A stretch of 64,000 nt of DNA, taken from Candidatus Pedobacter colombiensis (GTDB taxonomy: Bacteria; Bacteroidota; Bacteroidia; Sphingobacteriales; Sphingobacteriaceae). The notes beneath the pieces are model-generated. The model was not told the origin of the DNA and searched no databases. It saw only the letters and a list, made by a program, of their open reading frames with translations. The stretch spans positions 3,720,001 through 3,784,000 of the forward strand of contig CP119313.1 of NCBI GenBank assembly GCA_029202485.1, given 5' to 3'. Position numbers and translations under genes: made by a program. Positions 51,674-60,810 of the stretch are shown piece after piece (the stretch's first letter is position 1; each line of letters opens with the position of its first letter).

Positions 51674-53632
51674 ATGATTAAAATATACTATCTCAGGGCT
51701 TTGGGTTTTCTAATCCTCCTGGTGATGCTCTTCACTCCTACTTTACTTAAAGCACAGCGATCCGACAATGGAGATGGAACATTTACCAATCCTGTGATCT
51801 GGTCAGATTTTCCGGATAACGATGTAATCCGGATAGATGATACCTATTACATGGTTTGCACAACCATGTACTTTTTTCCAGGTGTACCTGTACTTAAATC
51901 AAAAGATCTGGTAAACTGGGAATATGCATCAAATGCAGTAGACCGTTTCAAGCAACACCCCTTTTATGATTTAAAGGGGGGCAACCGATATGGAAAAGGA
52001 CAATGGGCAAGCAGTATCCGCTACCATAAAGGAAAATTCCATATCTTATTTCTGACCCTTGATGAGGGCGGATTCTTGTATACTGCGAAAAATGCTGAAG
52101 GCCCATGGGAAATGCAAAAATTACCCAAAGCCTTCTATGATGCAGGACTTTTTTTCGATGAAGATGGAAAAAATTATGTTGTGCATGGTTACTCCAAACT
52201 TTCCCTTACAGAAGTAGATGACAAGCTCCAGCCACTTAAAGCAGATTCGATGATCTACAACAAAGGCGAAAGGCCAGGACTAGAAGGTTGCCACATGTAT
52301 AAGATCAATGGCTATTATTACATATATGCGACCTATGGCGGACCTGATGGCTATCAAACCTGCCTCCGTTCAAAAAACATATATGGCCCATACGAGGAAA
52401 AAGTTGTATTGAAGGATGACATGAACCTGAAAGGCATGGGTGTTCATCAAGGGGCACTTGTAGATACTAAAAGTGGGGAATGGTGGAGCATTATTTTTCA
52501 AGACCGCGGAGGTGTCGGTCGTGTTCCGACCCTACAACCAGTTACCTGGGTTGACAACTGGCCAATTATTGGTAAAAACGGTCGTGCTGTTGTTACTTTC
52601 AAAAAACCAAATGTTGGGAAAAACTGGCCAGTGAGGGTATTGCCAACCAGTGATGAGTTTGATGGTCCAGAGCTTGGCAAACAGTGGGCATGGAACCACA
52701 ACCCTGATGACAATAAATGGTCACTCAAAGAACGAAAGGGATATTTAAGATTGAGGACCAGCGAAAGTGCCACTGAATTAACTTCAGCCAGAAATACATT
52801 AGCTCAACGTATGTTTGGTCCTTACTCCAATGTTACAACCGAAATGGATATTACCCATATGAAAGCAGGAGACTATGCAGGGCTAGGCGTACTGCAAGTG
52901 CCTTATGCTTTTATTGGCCTGAAAGCTAATGCTAATGAGAAATCAATCGTAATGGTCAATAATGGAAAAACAATCGATAGTGTAATTTTAGGAAATCATA
53001 AAACCATATACCTTAAGGCTATGGCCAATACGACCCAGGATGAGGCTACTTTCGCCTACAGTTTTAACAATCAGAAATTCATAGCATTGGGCAATACCCT
53101 CCATATGAAATTCGACCTTAAAATGTTTACTGGAAACAGGTTTGTCTTATTTAATTACGCTACAACACAAACAGGTGGCTTTGTAGATTTTAACTGGTTT
53201 AGGATGGAATTGCGCCAAGGTCCCCCGAATCTCTTTAAAGCAACCTCGAAAATTGAAGCTGAAATGTACGACGAAATCCATATGGCTAAAGTAGGAACAA
53301 GGGACAATCTTCCATGGACCAAAGGCCAATGTATTACAGGCACAATTGACGGCGCATGGTTGAAATTCAATCGGATTGATTTTGGCAAAGGATATAACCA
53401 TATGTCAATTGCTTTATTTCAAGACAAAGGAGGAAAAATTAAAGTGTATGTGGACAATGACTTAACAGATCCCATATCTACTGTTGAAATACCAATGGAT
53501 AAATCCGTTTCAGGTAAAACCTTAAGTCTCCCCATTAATACATTAAAGGGCATACACGCTATTACCTTACGATTCGAGGCTTCTTCAGGCGCTGTCGCTG
53601 ATATTGACTGGTTTTCATTTTCCAATATTTAA
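51674..53632 (+). CDS. Secreted GH43-family glycoside hydrolase with C-terminal CBM6-like domain
   Basis: 652 residues from ATG at 51674, which opens a signal peptide (IYYLRALGFLILLVMLFTP, then KAQ). The five-bladed propeller starts with FTNPVIWSDFPDNDVIRIDD, where Asp is the general base; DAGLFFDEDGK and GLEGCHMYKINGYYY supply the pKa-modulating Asp and the general-acid Glu. A beta-sandwich at about 350-520 and a CBM6-like end (IEAEMYDEIH ... VADIDWFSF) follow. The family removes xylose or arabinose from plant polysaccharides. The sugar specificity is inferred only by family. No SusC/D pair is next to it. Confidence 0.88.
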   Translation: MIKIYYLRALGFLILLVMLFTPTLLKAQRSDNGDGTFTNPVIWSDFPDNDVIRIDDTYYMVCTTMYFFPGVPVLKSKDLVNWEYASNAVDRFKQHPFYDLKGGNRYGKGQWASSIRYHKGKFHILFLTLDEGGFLYTAKNAEGPWEMQKLPKAFYDAGLFFDEDGKNYVVHGYSKLSLTEVDDKLQPLKADSMIYNKGERPGLEGCHMYKINGYYYIYATYGGPDGYQTCLRSKNIYGPYEEKVVLKDDMNLKGMGVHQGALVDTKSGEWWSIIFQDRGGVGRVPTLQPVTWVDNWPIIGKNGRAVVTFKKPNVGKNWPVRVLPTSDEFDGPELGKQWAWNHNPDDNKWSLKERKGYLRLRTSESATELTSARNTLAQRMFGPYSNVTTEMDITHMKAGDYAGLGVLQVPYAFIGLKANANEKSIVMVNNGKTIDSVILGNHKTIYLKAMANTTQDEATFAYSFNNQKFIALGNTLHMKFDLKMFTGNRFVLFNYATTQTGGFVDFNWFRMELRQGPPNLFKATSKIEAEMYDEIHMAKVGTRDNLPWTKGQCITGTIDGAWLKFNRIDFGKGYNHMSIALFQDKGGKIKVYVDNDLTDPISTVEIPMDKSVSGKTLSLPINTLKGIHAITLRFEASSGAVADIDWFSFSNI

Positions 53633-53932
53633 TACCCTTTTCCGTGATATCTAGCACTAACCTGTTTCGTTATAGTTAACACAAAGTAAGCAAATATTGA
53701 ACGGCATTTAAACCGACATTGAACGGATACTGGACGGACACTGAACGGATAATCCCATTCAATGTCCGCCCAACATTGGTTAATTTTCATTCAAATATTT
53801 TACCTTTAACAATAATCAAACCGAAAGCAAAACCTTCTATGCTTCACTGGCTTTATTGTAAATATTGAAAAGGCTAAGGAATTGTTATATTTAGCCCCAA
53901 TTGATAACTAAATATTAAACATCGATCCTAAT
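53633..53932. other. Intergenic region holding an 11-bp-period inverted array
   Basis: 300 bp between the GH43 and lipoprotein genes. The middle contains the array described separately. The remainder is AT-rich, with no recognised promoter. Confidence 0.6.
53696..53785. repeat. 11-bp-period degenerate array in inverted halves
   Basis: Five back-to-back 11-mers run from 53696 to 53750: ATTGAACGGCA, TTTAAACCGAC, ATTGAACGGAT, ACTGGACGGAC, ACTGAACGGAT. After a 2-nt joint (53751-53752) the same unit continues on the other strand: TCCCATTCAAT and GTCCGCCCAAC, then a weaker ATTGGTTAATT. The arms can pair (CGGACACTGAA at 53735-53745 with TTCAATGTCCG at 53758-53768, one mismatch). Confidence 0.85.
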
Positions 53933-54712
53933 ATGAGAACACACTATGCCCTTCTGTTAAATTGTTTAGTTCTGTTTGCGTCCTGTAATTCCTCAGCCAC
54001 CGATCAGCAAGGTAAAAAGGGTGATTCCTTGCACACTACAATTGAATCTGCAGCCGCTCCCAACAACACATTGCAGACAGCTGCAACAAGAGCTGCATAT
54101 TCAAAAATTATCAAAATAGATTACCAGAAGAACAAAGAGATTCTGGACATCCTGCCACTGTTACCCGATAGTGCCATGGCAACCTGGGAATGGAAAAAAG
54201 AAGAACGGGAAGGAATGGTTCGCAGTCTGGCAGACAACAACCAGTTTGCAGATACTACAGAGAATTTCAACACGATTACAAAATTAACACCCAATTATTT
54301 CGAAACTAGCGTAGTAGATGGCTATTGGACTGCATCTCTTTATAAGGTATCTGAAAATCACTATATCGTAATCACGAACGACGTCCAAGGCGATGGGTAT
54401 AAAATTAATGCATTTGAAGTGAAGGATCAACAGATCACCGCTTTAAGCTTAGATAATCTGATCGGTGCAAATCCCGGAAACCTACTGCTTAAAAACAACA
54501 GTGAAAAATGTAAATCAGTTATATCAGAAGAAGAAATGGGGATGTTCACATATAACCTTTCCAATCCAAACCTAATCAGCATATCTTGTTATTATTTGAC
54601 TAAAAAAGCAAATAGTGACTGTTTCAAGGGCAACGAGGTCATCCTTAAATTCAATAAAAATTTAAAACGATTTGACTTTATAAAAGTAGACTGGCGAAAT
54701 TTTAAGCAGTAA
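53933..54712 (+). CDS. Hypothetical lipoprotein
   Basis: 259 residues. The signal peptide ends in the lipobox LFASC, so it is a lipoprotein. No domain was recognised. The body is mixed alpha/beta and includes SENHYIVITNDVQGDGYKIN and NLIGANPGNLLLKNNSEKC. Three further cysteines lie in the last third. It stands alone between the 11-bp array and a convergent CAP-domain gene. Function unknown. Confidence 0.65.
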   Translation: MRTHYALLLNCLVLFASCNSSATDQQGKKGDSLHTTIESAAAPNNTLQTAATRAAYSKIIKIDYQKNKEILDILPLLPDSAMATWEWKKEEREGMVRSLADNNQFADTTENFNTITKLTPNYFETSVVDGYWTASLYKVSENHYIVITNDVQGDGYKINAFEVKDQQITALSLDNLIGANPGNLLLKNNSEKCKSVISEEEMGMFTYNLSNPNLISISCYYLTKKANSDCFKGNEVILKFNKNLKRFDFIKVDWRNFKQ

Positions 54713-54767
54713 ATTTCATCAGCAGAATTGATACGGTTTGCAAACATAGCTGAAGAATGTAATAAAA

Positions 54768-55490
54768 TTAATTCGGAAGGGATACAAAGTCAATTACTGC
54801 GCAGTATTTGTATCGTTGATGGGGATGAAAACTGAGGCCAACAGTATTCAACTGTGCGGAAGTATTCAGCATTAATTTTCTATGGCCAAGATCAGGAACA
54901 CCTTTATCCAATAGTAACATGCAGATATTATCTAAGCCTGAATTATATCCAAAAGCCAGGCACTCTCCATTGGCTTTTCTGGGGTAAACTCTCGAGATGC
55001 GTTCACCTGAGCTACGGCCATCACTTGAATTGTGACCTATATAATTATTTCTGTTTAAGTCTTTGGCATGTAGGGTAGCTACCTGGCTAAGCACTTCGTC
55101 GGGCCAAAATACGGGCAGATTTTTGATATTTTGGAGATCTCTCCTCAAACTCCGGTAATAACTGCTGTTTCTGTCTATCTTTAAATCATTATAATTACTG
55201 TACTGGCGCATGACCTGATTGCGCTCATCTACAAAATCCTGGAAATAAGTATCAAAGAATTTTGCTCCATCTATTCGCGCCAGATTTAGATAAATGAGCA
55301 TATCCTTTTCCTCAAGGCTAAGGTAATTTGCATTTCCGGCTGTATTTGCCTTCTTTAATTCTTCTCGTGACCAGCTGTCTGCTGTCCGATATTTTTCTTT
55401 AAATATGTAATTTTCTGAATGTGTTTTTTCTTTAAGAGACGTTGAGGTAAAAGGAAATAAAAACAAAAGGGCAATGGTCATCAACTTCAT
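54768..55490 (-). CDS. CAP-domain (SCP/PR-1-like) secreted protein
   Basis: 240 residues with a short N-terminal signal (MTIALLFLFPFTSTSL). Residues about 85-235 match the CAP fold: LINLARIDGAKFF-like helix one, VATLHAKDLNRNNYIGHNSS, SGERISRVYPRKANGECLAF and GVPDLGHRKLML, which hold the usual His and Glu of the CAP cavity. CAP proteins are extracellular and bind sterols, lipids or metals; the role in bacteria is largely unknown. Confidence 0.82.
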   Translation of the reverse strand: MKLMTIALLFLFPFTSTSLKEKTHSENYIFKEKYRTADSWSREELKKANTAGNANYLSLEEKDMLIYLNLARIDGAKFFDTYFQDFVDERNQVMRQYSNYNDLKIDRNSSYYRSLRRDLQNIKNLPVFWPDEVLSQVATLHAKDLNRNNYIGHNSSDGRSSGERISRVYPRKANGECLAFGYNSGLDNICMLLLDKGVPDLGHRKLMLNTSAQLNTVGLSFHPHQRYKYCAVIDFVSLPN

Positions 55491-55642
55491 ATCTGCATTA
55501 ACGTCAAATCAAGGCCATTTTGTATACGAAACTTATATTCATATTTTTTTAATTTTTTGGCAGCTAAAACCTATTATCATTCTGTTTTGTTATTTACCAG
55601 TTCCCTCTTTTTATCGTTAATCAAATATTAATACAATAAATT

Positions 55643-56647
55643 ATGGTAAGAGTTACAAAAGAAGGGGTTGTATTAAGAAGAACAGATTTAGATTTTGAAA
55701 ATGAGTCGGTATTGAACCCTGCAGTAATACGCGAAGGGGATTCTGTTTATTTATTCTACAGAGCAGTAAGAAAAGGCAACTATTCAAGTATAGGCTTTTG
55801 TAAACTGGATGGTCCTTTAACAGTTAAAGAACGTTATGACAAGCCTTTTCTTGTTCCTGAATTTGAGTATGAATCACACGGAATGGAAGATCCACGCATT
55901 GTAAAAATTGATGATTTATATTACCTGACCTATGTTGCCTATAATGGTGTAAGTGCCTTGGGAGCATTGGCAACATCAACAGACCTAAAAAAATTCGATA
56001 AACAGGGATTAATAGTTCCCGAGATTAAGATTAATGAATTTATAGATATTGTTCAGCCCCTAGATAAAGTAACCAATAAATACTTTACTATGAATACCGG
56101 GGATGGCATCCTGATGAATAAGGACGTGGTTTTCTTTCCCAGGCGAATTAACAACCAATTGTATTTCATGCACCGCATAAAACCAGAAATACAATTGGTT
56201 TCGGTAAATAGTTTGCAGGAGCTTACCAAAACGTTTTGGGAAAACTATTTCAAGCACTTCGATGAAAATATTATGCTCACTCCCAGGTACAGTCAGGAAC
56301 TGAGTTATATTGGTGCTGGTTGTCCCCCTATTGAAACAAAAGAGGGTTGGCTATTAATTTACCATGGCGTGCAGGGGGTTGCAGGAAAGTACACTTATTC
56401 AGTTCGCGTGGCCTTATTGGATTTAGACGATCCCACAAAAGAAATTGCCCGGTTACCTTACCAGTTGTTTAAGCCAGAAAATGATTATGAGCTATCGGGA
56501 GTAGTAAATAAAGTATGTTTTCCTACGGGCACAGCCTTATTTGATGATACTTTATATATTTATTATGGTGCAGCCGACCAACAGATCGGCTGTGCATCCT
56601 TAAGCCTTTCTTCTTTATTGGAAGAATTACTAACCACAAAAATCTAA
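55643..56647 (+). CDS. GH130-family glycosidase / phosphorylase
   Basis: 334 residues with no signal peptide, so likely cytoplasmic. It shows the GH130 five-bladed propeller: ENESVLNPAVIREGDSVYLF, SHGMEDPRIVKIDDLYYLTY (the Asp of EDPR is the catalytic acid region) and GAGCPPIETKEGWLLIYHGV. GH130 enzymes phosphorolyse or hydrolyse beta-mannosides, so it may act on mannan-derived oligosaccharides or on N-glycan pieces. It is 5 bp from the flavin reductase gene, an odd partner for a sugar enzyme. Confidence 0.87.
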   Translation: MVRVTKEGVVLRRTDLDFENESVLNPAVIREGDSVYLFYRAVRKGNYSSIGFCKLDGPLTVKERYDKPFLVPEFEYESHGMEDPRIVKIDDLYYLTYVAYNGVSALGALATSTDLKKFDKQGLIVPEIKINEFIDIVQPLDKVTNKYFTMNTGDGILMNKDVVFFPRRINNQLYFMHRIKPEIQLVSVNSLQELTKTFWENYFKHFDENIMLTPRYSQELSYIGAGCPPIETKEGWLLIYHGVQGVAGKYTYSVRVALLDLDDPTKEIARLPYQLFKPENDYELSGVVNKVCFPTGTALFDDTLYIYYGAADQQIGCASLSLSSLLEELLTTKI

Positions 56648-56652
56648 TTAAT

Positions 56653-57324
56653 ATGGAAACGCATTTTGTAAAAATAAAATCAACTGAGCACGTTACACAT
56701 AATGTGTTGAAAATTATTACAGAGAAACCTCCTTCATTTATTTTTTCTCCCGGGCAGGCTACAGAAGTTTCTATAAATAAAAATGGTTGGAAAAATGAAT
56801 TAAGACCTTTTACCTTCACCTGCCTTCCAGATGAAGATCATTTAGAATTTACAATTAAAACCTACCCCTTACGTAAAGGTGTAACTAATCAGCTTTTGAG
56901 TTTGGTTGAAAATGATGAACTGATATTACACGAAGTTTTCGGAACGATTTCTTATAAAGGTGAAGGGGTGTTTATAGCTGGTGGTGCTGGTGTAACGCCA
57001 TTTATTTGCATTTTTAAACACCTCCAATCAAAAAATGAAATAGGAAATAACATGTTGATTTTTGCCAATAAAACCAAAGGAGACATTATACTTGAACAAG
57101 AGTTTAAAAAATTGTTAAATAAGAATTTCATCAATATTTTATCAAGAGAAAAAATTGATGAATATCCGCATGGTCATATTACGAAAGAGTTTCTTAAAGC
57201 TAATATTACCGATTTTAACAAAAAATTTTATGTGTGCGGCCCGGAGTCAATGATGGATGCAATAGAAAAGCAATTATACGATTTAGGGGTAAATGAGAAG
57301 TCCATTATAAAAGAGGAGTTTTGA
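56653..57324 (+). CDS. Flavodoxin/ferredoxin-NADP reductase-like FAD-binding protein
   Basis: A 223-residue protein. The FAD-binding motif is RPFTFTC (residues about 51-57), followed by YPLRKGVTNQLLSL, the nucleotide motif IAGGAGVTPFICIF and the C-terminal YVCGPESMMDAIEKQL. It transfers electrons between NAD(P)H and a flavodoxin or ferredoxin. No iron-sulfur domain is attached. It is co-transcribed with GH130 (5 bp gap). No flavodoxin partner is nearby. Confidence 0.88.
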   Translation: METHFVKIKSTEHVTHNVLKIITEKPPSFIFSPGQATEVSINKNGWKNELRPFTFTCLPDEDHLEFTIKTYPLRKGVTNQLLSLVENDELILHEVFGTISYKGEGVFIAGGAGVTPFICIFKHLQSKNEIGNNMLIFANKTKGDIILEQEFKKLLNKNFINILSREKIDEYPHGHITKEFLKANITDFNKKFYVCGPESMMDAIEKQLYDLGVNEKSIIKEEF

Positions 57325-57467
57325 TCCGGTTTGTACTACCCTTTCTTCCTGTGATTATCAGCGACTCAAGAATGCTGAGAACCGATTATTTTTTTAAATT
57401 AGTATTCGGAAATTTTGATTGACCATTATTGTTGATAGCTAAAAGCATTATTTTAATACCGGTTGGA

Positions 57468-58262
57468 ATGGAACAAGTACTAAGATTAAATAAAGGCAAC
57501 TATTCAGGCACCGTTCAGCTGTTAAAAGAATATGCTGGTTTTATTACCAGTAAGACGGCTTATACAGACTGCCAGAAAGAATTCCACTATCACGAAAACC
57601 CTCACCTGAGCTTTATACTGCAAGGAGGAAATATTGAATATAAACAGAAAGAAACCAGCATAAAAAACATTGGTGATATTTTATTCTACCATTCCGGCGA
57701 ATTGCATAAGACTCTACCTTTAAATGACAAAACATGTAACTTTAATCTTGAAATAGATGCCAGTTTTTTAAAAGAAAATTCCCTTTCGGAATATGAACTG
57801 TATAAATCCGTAGCAAGGATCGAATACAGCAGATTATTCATGCTAAAAGTATATTCCGATGTGCAACTCAACGATACACTAACAGCAGTTTCTATTCATT
57901 CTCTTTTATTAGGGTTTATAAAAAATACTTCAGTTGGCAACTATCAAGATATAAAATGGTGCCAGCAACTCAGAGAAATACTGAATGATGAATGGAGTGA
58001 AAACCACAGCCTGGCCGAGCTGTCAAAACGACTCACAGTTCACCCAGTGACTATATCCAGATACTTCACTAAATATTTTGGATGTACCTATGGTGATTAT
58101 GTGCGAAGACTGCGAATAAGTAAGAGTCTTCCTCTAATCAGGTTAGGCAACCGTTCCCTTACCGAGATTGCGATCATATGCGGTTTCGCCGATCAAAGTC
58201 ATTTCATCAGGGTGTTCAAGCATTACACTGGAATTAATCCTAAACATTTTCAAAAATTATAA
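57468..58262 (+). CDS. AraC-family transcriptional regulator with cupin-like sensor
   Basis: 264 residues from ATG at 57468 (MEQVLRLNKGNYSGTV); an in-frame TTG upstream is less likely. The N-terminal half looks like a cupin (EFHYHENPHLSFILQGGNIE and FYHSGELHKTLPL). The C-terminal half is an AraC domain (LAELSKRLTVHPVTISRYFT then CGFADQSHFIRVFKHYTGIN). It likely binds a small ligand and controls neighbouring genes, perhaps the serine hydrolase 87 bp downstream; no operator was recognised. Confidence 0.85.
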   Translation: MEQVLRLNKGNYSGTVQLLKEYAGFITSKTAYTDCQKEFHYHENPHLSFILQGGNIEYKQKETSIKNIGDILFYHSGELHKTLPLNDKTCNFNLEIDASFLKENSLSEYELYKSVARIEYSRLFMLKVYSDVQLNDTLTAVSIHSLLLGFIKNTSVGNYQDIKWCQQLREILNDEWSENHSLAELSKRLTVHPVTISRYFTKYFGCTYGDYVRRLRISKSLPLIRLGNRSLTEIAIICGFADQSHFIRVFKHYTGINPKHFQKL

Positions 58263-58349
58263 GAAGGCTAATCCTGTTCTATTTTTTGGCCTTCGATCGC
58301 TTTTTCTTTGAAAAACATTTAATGGTTTAACATAAAAGATTTATGCGAT

Positions 58350-59834
58350 ATGAAAACTTTCTATAGAACAGCATACGTCAAACAGTTTCAGGCGTTATTG
58401 GTCCTGGTTTTCTTGCTATTCAACATGGCGGCCCTGGGCCAGTCCGTAAAGAATAATATTGATATCTTTCTAAAAGGCATCATGAATTATTATGGCATAC
58501 CAGGTATGCAGGTGGCGGTGATTAAGCAAGGGAAAATCATACATCTTTCAGCTTATGGGCTGGCCAATGTGCAGTTTTCCGTACCTGTTACTGCCAAAAC
58601 ATTGTTCCCGATTAACTCGGCAACCAAATGTTTTATCGGGATAGCCATTATGCAGTTGGTTGAAGCAGGTAAAATTAAACTGGATGATGTTGCAGAAAAA
58701 TACCTGAATGACCTTCCTGAAGAATGGCGAAAAATTACCGTAAAACAGTTGCTTACTCATACTTCCGGACTTCCTGATATTGTAGATGGCAACAGCGGGA
58801 AAATGATTGCAGAAGGCGAAGACAGTATCGCGTTGGTTCAAGTCAAAAAACTACCGATCCATTTTCTTCCAGGCGAAAGGTCAGAATACAACCAAACAAA
58901 CTATGTATTACTGGGTCTGATGATCGAACATATTTCCGGCACGCCATTCACTTCTTTTATAGAGCAGGGACAGTTTGTTCCGGCAAACCTGACACAAAGC
59001 CGTTTCGGCGATTCCCATGATGTCATACCGGGCCTATCCGAAGCTTATTCATATACATATAACAGGAACGGTTTATGGAGACGAAGCTCCGAATTAAAGC
59101 GTGTATTTGAAGAGTTTGCGCTCATCACGAGGCCAGCCGCTGGTATCAACAGCGCAGCGGGAGAAATAGCGCAATGGATGATTGCCCTGCTTGGCGGAAA
59201 ATTTATCAATAAAACATCGATCAATATAATGTGGACTCCTGTCTATCACAACGATGGTTCTTTGGCTCCTAGGGCACTTGGTTGGTCTGTAAGCGGCAAG
59301 GGGCAACATCCGGCTGTTTCAGGAAGCGGAGGCATGCGCTCCGCATTTTCCTATTATCCCAATGAAGGGCTGGGTGTAATCATTCTTACCAATCTGCGCG
59401 GTGCTAATCCGGAAAGATTTATTGAACAGGTGGCCGGGTTCTATATTCCACAGTTGCACCCTTATACAGGGAATGCATTGCAGCCTGCCGCGAAAGCAAT
59501 ACATCAACAACTGCTCGAAAAGGGCTTCGGAAAAATAGCCAATGTGTATGCCGACCTCAGGCAGAAAGATGCGGAATTTAAACTTTCTGAATATGCTGTA
59601 AACGATTGGGGTTACATGTTGTTGCATACCGGGCATATAGATGAAGCCATTGAAGTACTGAAGCTCAACGTTCAGCTTTACTCCGGATCGGTTAATGTGT
59701 ACGACAGTTTAGGAGAAGCTTACATGGTGGCGGGAAATAAAAAAAAGGCCATCGAGAATTATACTCGTTGCCTGCAGCTTCAACCTGGAAATGAGCATGC
59801 AAAAAAACAGCTACGGGTACTGCATGGTCGGTAA
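58350..59834 (+). CDS. Beta-lactamase-family serine hydrolase with C-terminal TPR
   Basis: 494 residues. A signal peptide covers about residues 1-31 (LLVLVFLLFNMAALGQ). Residues about 40-370 form a class C beta-lactamase/DD-peptidase-like fold: nucleophile motif SATK near residue 91, YNQTNYVLLG for the YxN motif (Gln in place of Asn) and HPAVSGSGG for the third motif. A short TPR region follows (AIEVLKLNVQLYSGSVNVYD ... AIENYTRCLQLQPGNEHA). It probably cleaves a peptide or ester in the periplasm. True beta-lactamase activity is not implied. Confidence 0.88.
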   Translation: MKTFYRTAYVKQFQALLVLVFLLFNMAALGQSVKNNIDIFLKGIMNYYGIPGMQVAVIKQGKIIHLSAYGLANVQFSVPVTAKTLFPINSATKCFIGIAIMQLVEAGKIKLDDVAEKYLNDLPEEWRKITVKQLLTHTSGLPDIVDGNSGKMIAEGEDSIALVQVKKLPIHFLPGERSEYNQTNYVLLGLMIEHISGTPFTSFIEQGQFVPANLTQSRFGDSHDVIPGLSEAYSYTYNRNGLWRRSSELKRVFEEFALITRPAAGINSAAGEIAQWMIALLGGKFINKTSINIMWTPVYHNDGSLAPRALGWSVSGKGQHPAVSGSGGMRSAFSYYPNEGLGVIILTNLRGANPERFIEQVAGFYIPQLHPYTGNALQPAAKAIHQQLLEKGFGKIANVYADLRQKDAEFKLSEYAVNDWGYMLLHTGHIDEAIEVLKLNVQLYSGSVNVYDSLGEAYMVAGNKKKAIENYTRCLQLQPGNEHAKKQLRVLHGR

Positions 59835-59847
59835 TAGGCCGGATAGA

Positions 59848-60810
59848 TTAGTCTAGACCGGTTCCCAGCAGTGTTTTCCATATCTGGAGATATACAGGAT
59901 TCCGAATTCCTTCAACGTGGTAAGGATTAGCGTGCTCACTCCGCTTGTTGGCATTTTCGGAACGATTGGAAAGCGGATTTTGCAAAGCAAATATATGATC
60001 TCTGGGAATTTTTAATGCCCTGCAAATTTCAGCAATTTCTTTAGCCGCATTTTCATTAACATGATAGGTAGCATACCACCTATCGGCCGGTGTTACATTT
60101 TTATTATAGTACCAGCCCGCTATTTTTTTTGTTTTGCTATTTGAAAAGTCCCAGCCACCTGAGAAACTGATTACCCTGGAAACAGCTTCATTCTGCGCAA
60201 TATATTCTGCCATACCACCACCCTGAGACTGTCCGACAACAGCAATTTTGCCCCAATTGGGCTTAGCAGAAATGCTATTAATATATTTATTCCACCCTCC
60301 CTGAGGGTCATTCTTGTCCAAATACTTTAGCAGATGCTGCAGCCTGGGAATAATAGCATCCTGTGGCTCATCTGGGATTCCTTCAAAGGTTCCATCTCCA
60401 TATACTCGTTTTCTCCTGAATGCTGAAGCGCAATCCGAATCCGTTTCAAGCCTGTTACCCACACAAATCTGAGAAACACCTGGTGTTGAAATAAAGGAAA
60501 GTGATATGATTCGATATCCGCATTCAAGAGCTGTATTAATAAAGGTCTTTGGTATATTCAATGAATTTCCTCCAGTACCAGTTAGCCATAAAAGAATCTT
60601 GTTCTGACTTACCAATGGATTATAAATTATAACGCTTGGTGTATCACAATTTTTCACCAACGGATCTGTCACTCCCGGTTTAATTTTAAGTATTCTGTAT
60701 ACTGTCGTGTCAATCTTGTTCCCATTATTCTCCTGGGCATAGCCGCTTGTAAAAACCAGTAACATCTGGAACAACAATAAAATTCTCTGGGCAATATTTC
60801 TGCTAATCAT
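59848..60810 (-). CDS. Secreted alpha/beta-hydrolase-like protein
   Basis: 320 residues with a signal peptide (LLLFQMLLVFTSGYAQ). The nucleophile elbow is GQSQGGGMAEYIAQ (GxSxG). Upstream LLWLTGTGGNSLN fits the oxyanion-hole region, and NPYHVEGIRN near the C-terminus may hold the catalytic His. It likely hydrolyses an ester or a similar bond outside the cytoplasm. It is transcribed away from the SusC-like gene, with 668 bp between them. Confidence 0.78.
   Translation of the reverse strand: MISRNIAQRILLLFQMLLVFTSGYAQENNGNKIDTTVYRILKIKPGVTDPLVKNCDTPSVIIYNPLVSQNKILLWLTGTGGNSLNIPKTFINTALECGYRIISLSFISTPGVSQICVGNRLETDSDCASAFRRKRVYGDGTFEGIPDEPQDAIIPRLQHLLKYLDKNDPQGGWNKYINSISAKPNWGKIAVVGQSQGGGMAEYIAQNEAVSRVISFSGGWDFSNSKTKKIAGWYYNKNVTPADRWYATYHVNENAAKEIAEICRALKIPRDHIFALQNPLSNRSENANKRSEHANPYHVEGIRNPVYLQIWKTLLGTGLD

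Noticed and set aside
53696..53785. CRISPR array
   Set aside because: Units are contiguous 11-mers without spacers, degenerate, and no cas gene is present.
58350..59834. Antibiotic-resistance beta-lactamase
   Set aside because: The fold is shared, but the YNQ motif and the TPR tail argue for a peptidase or esterase.
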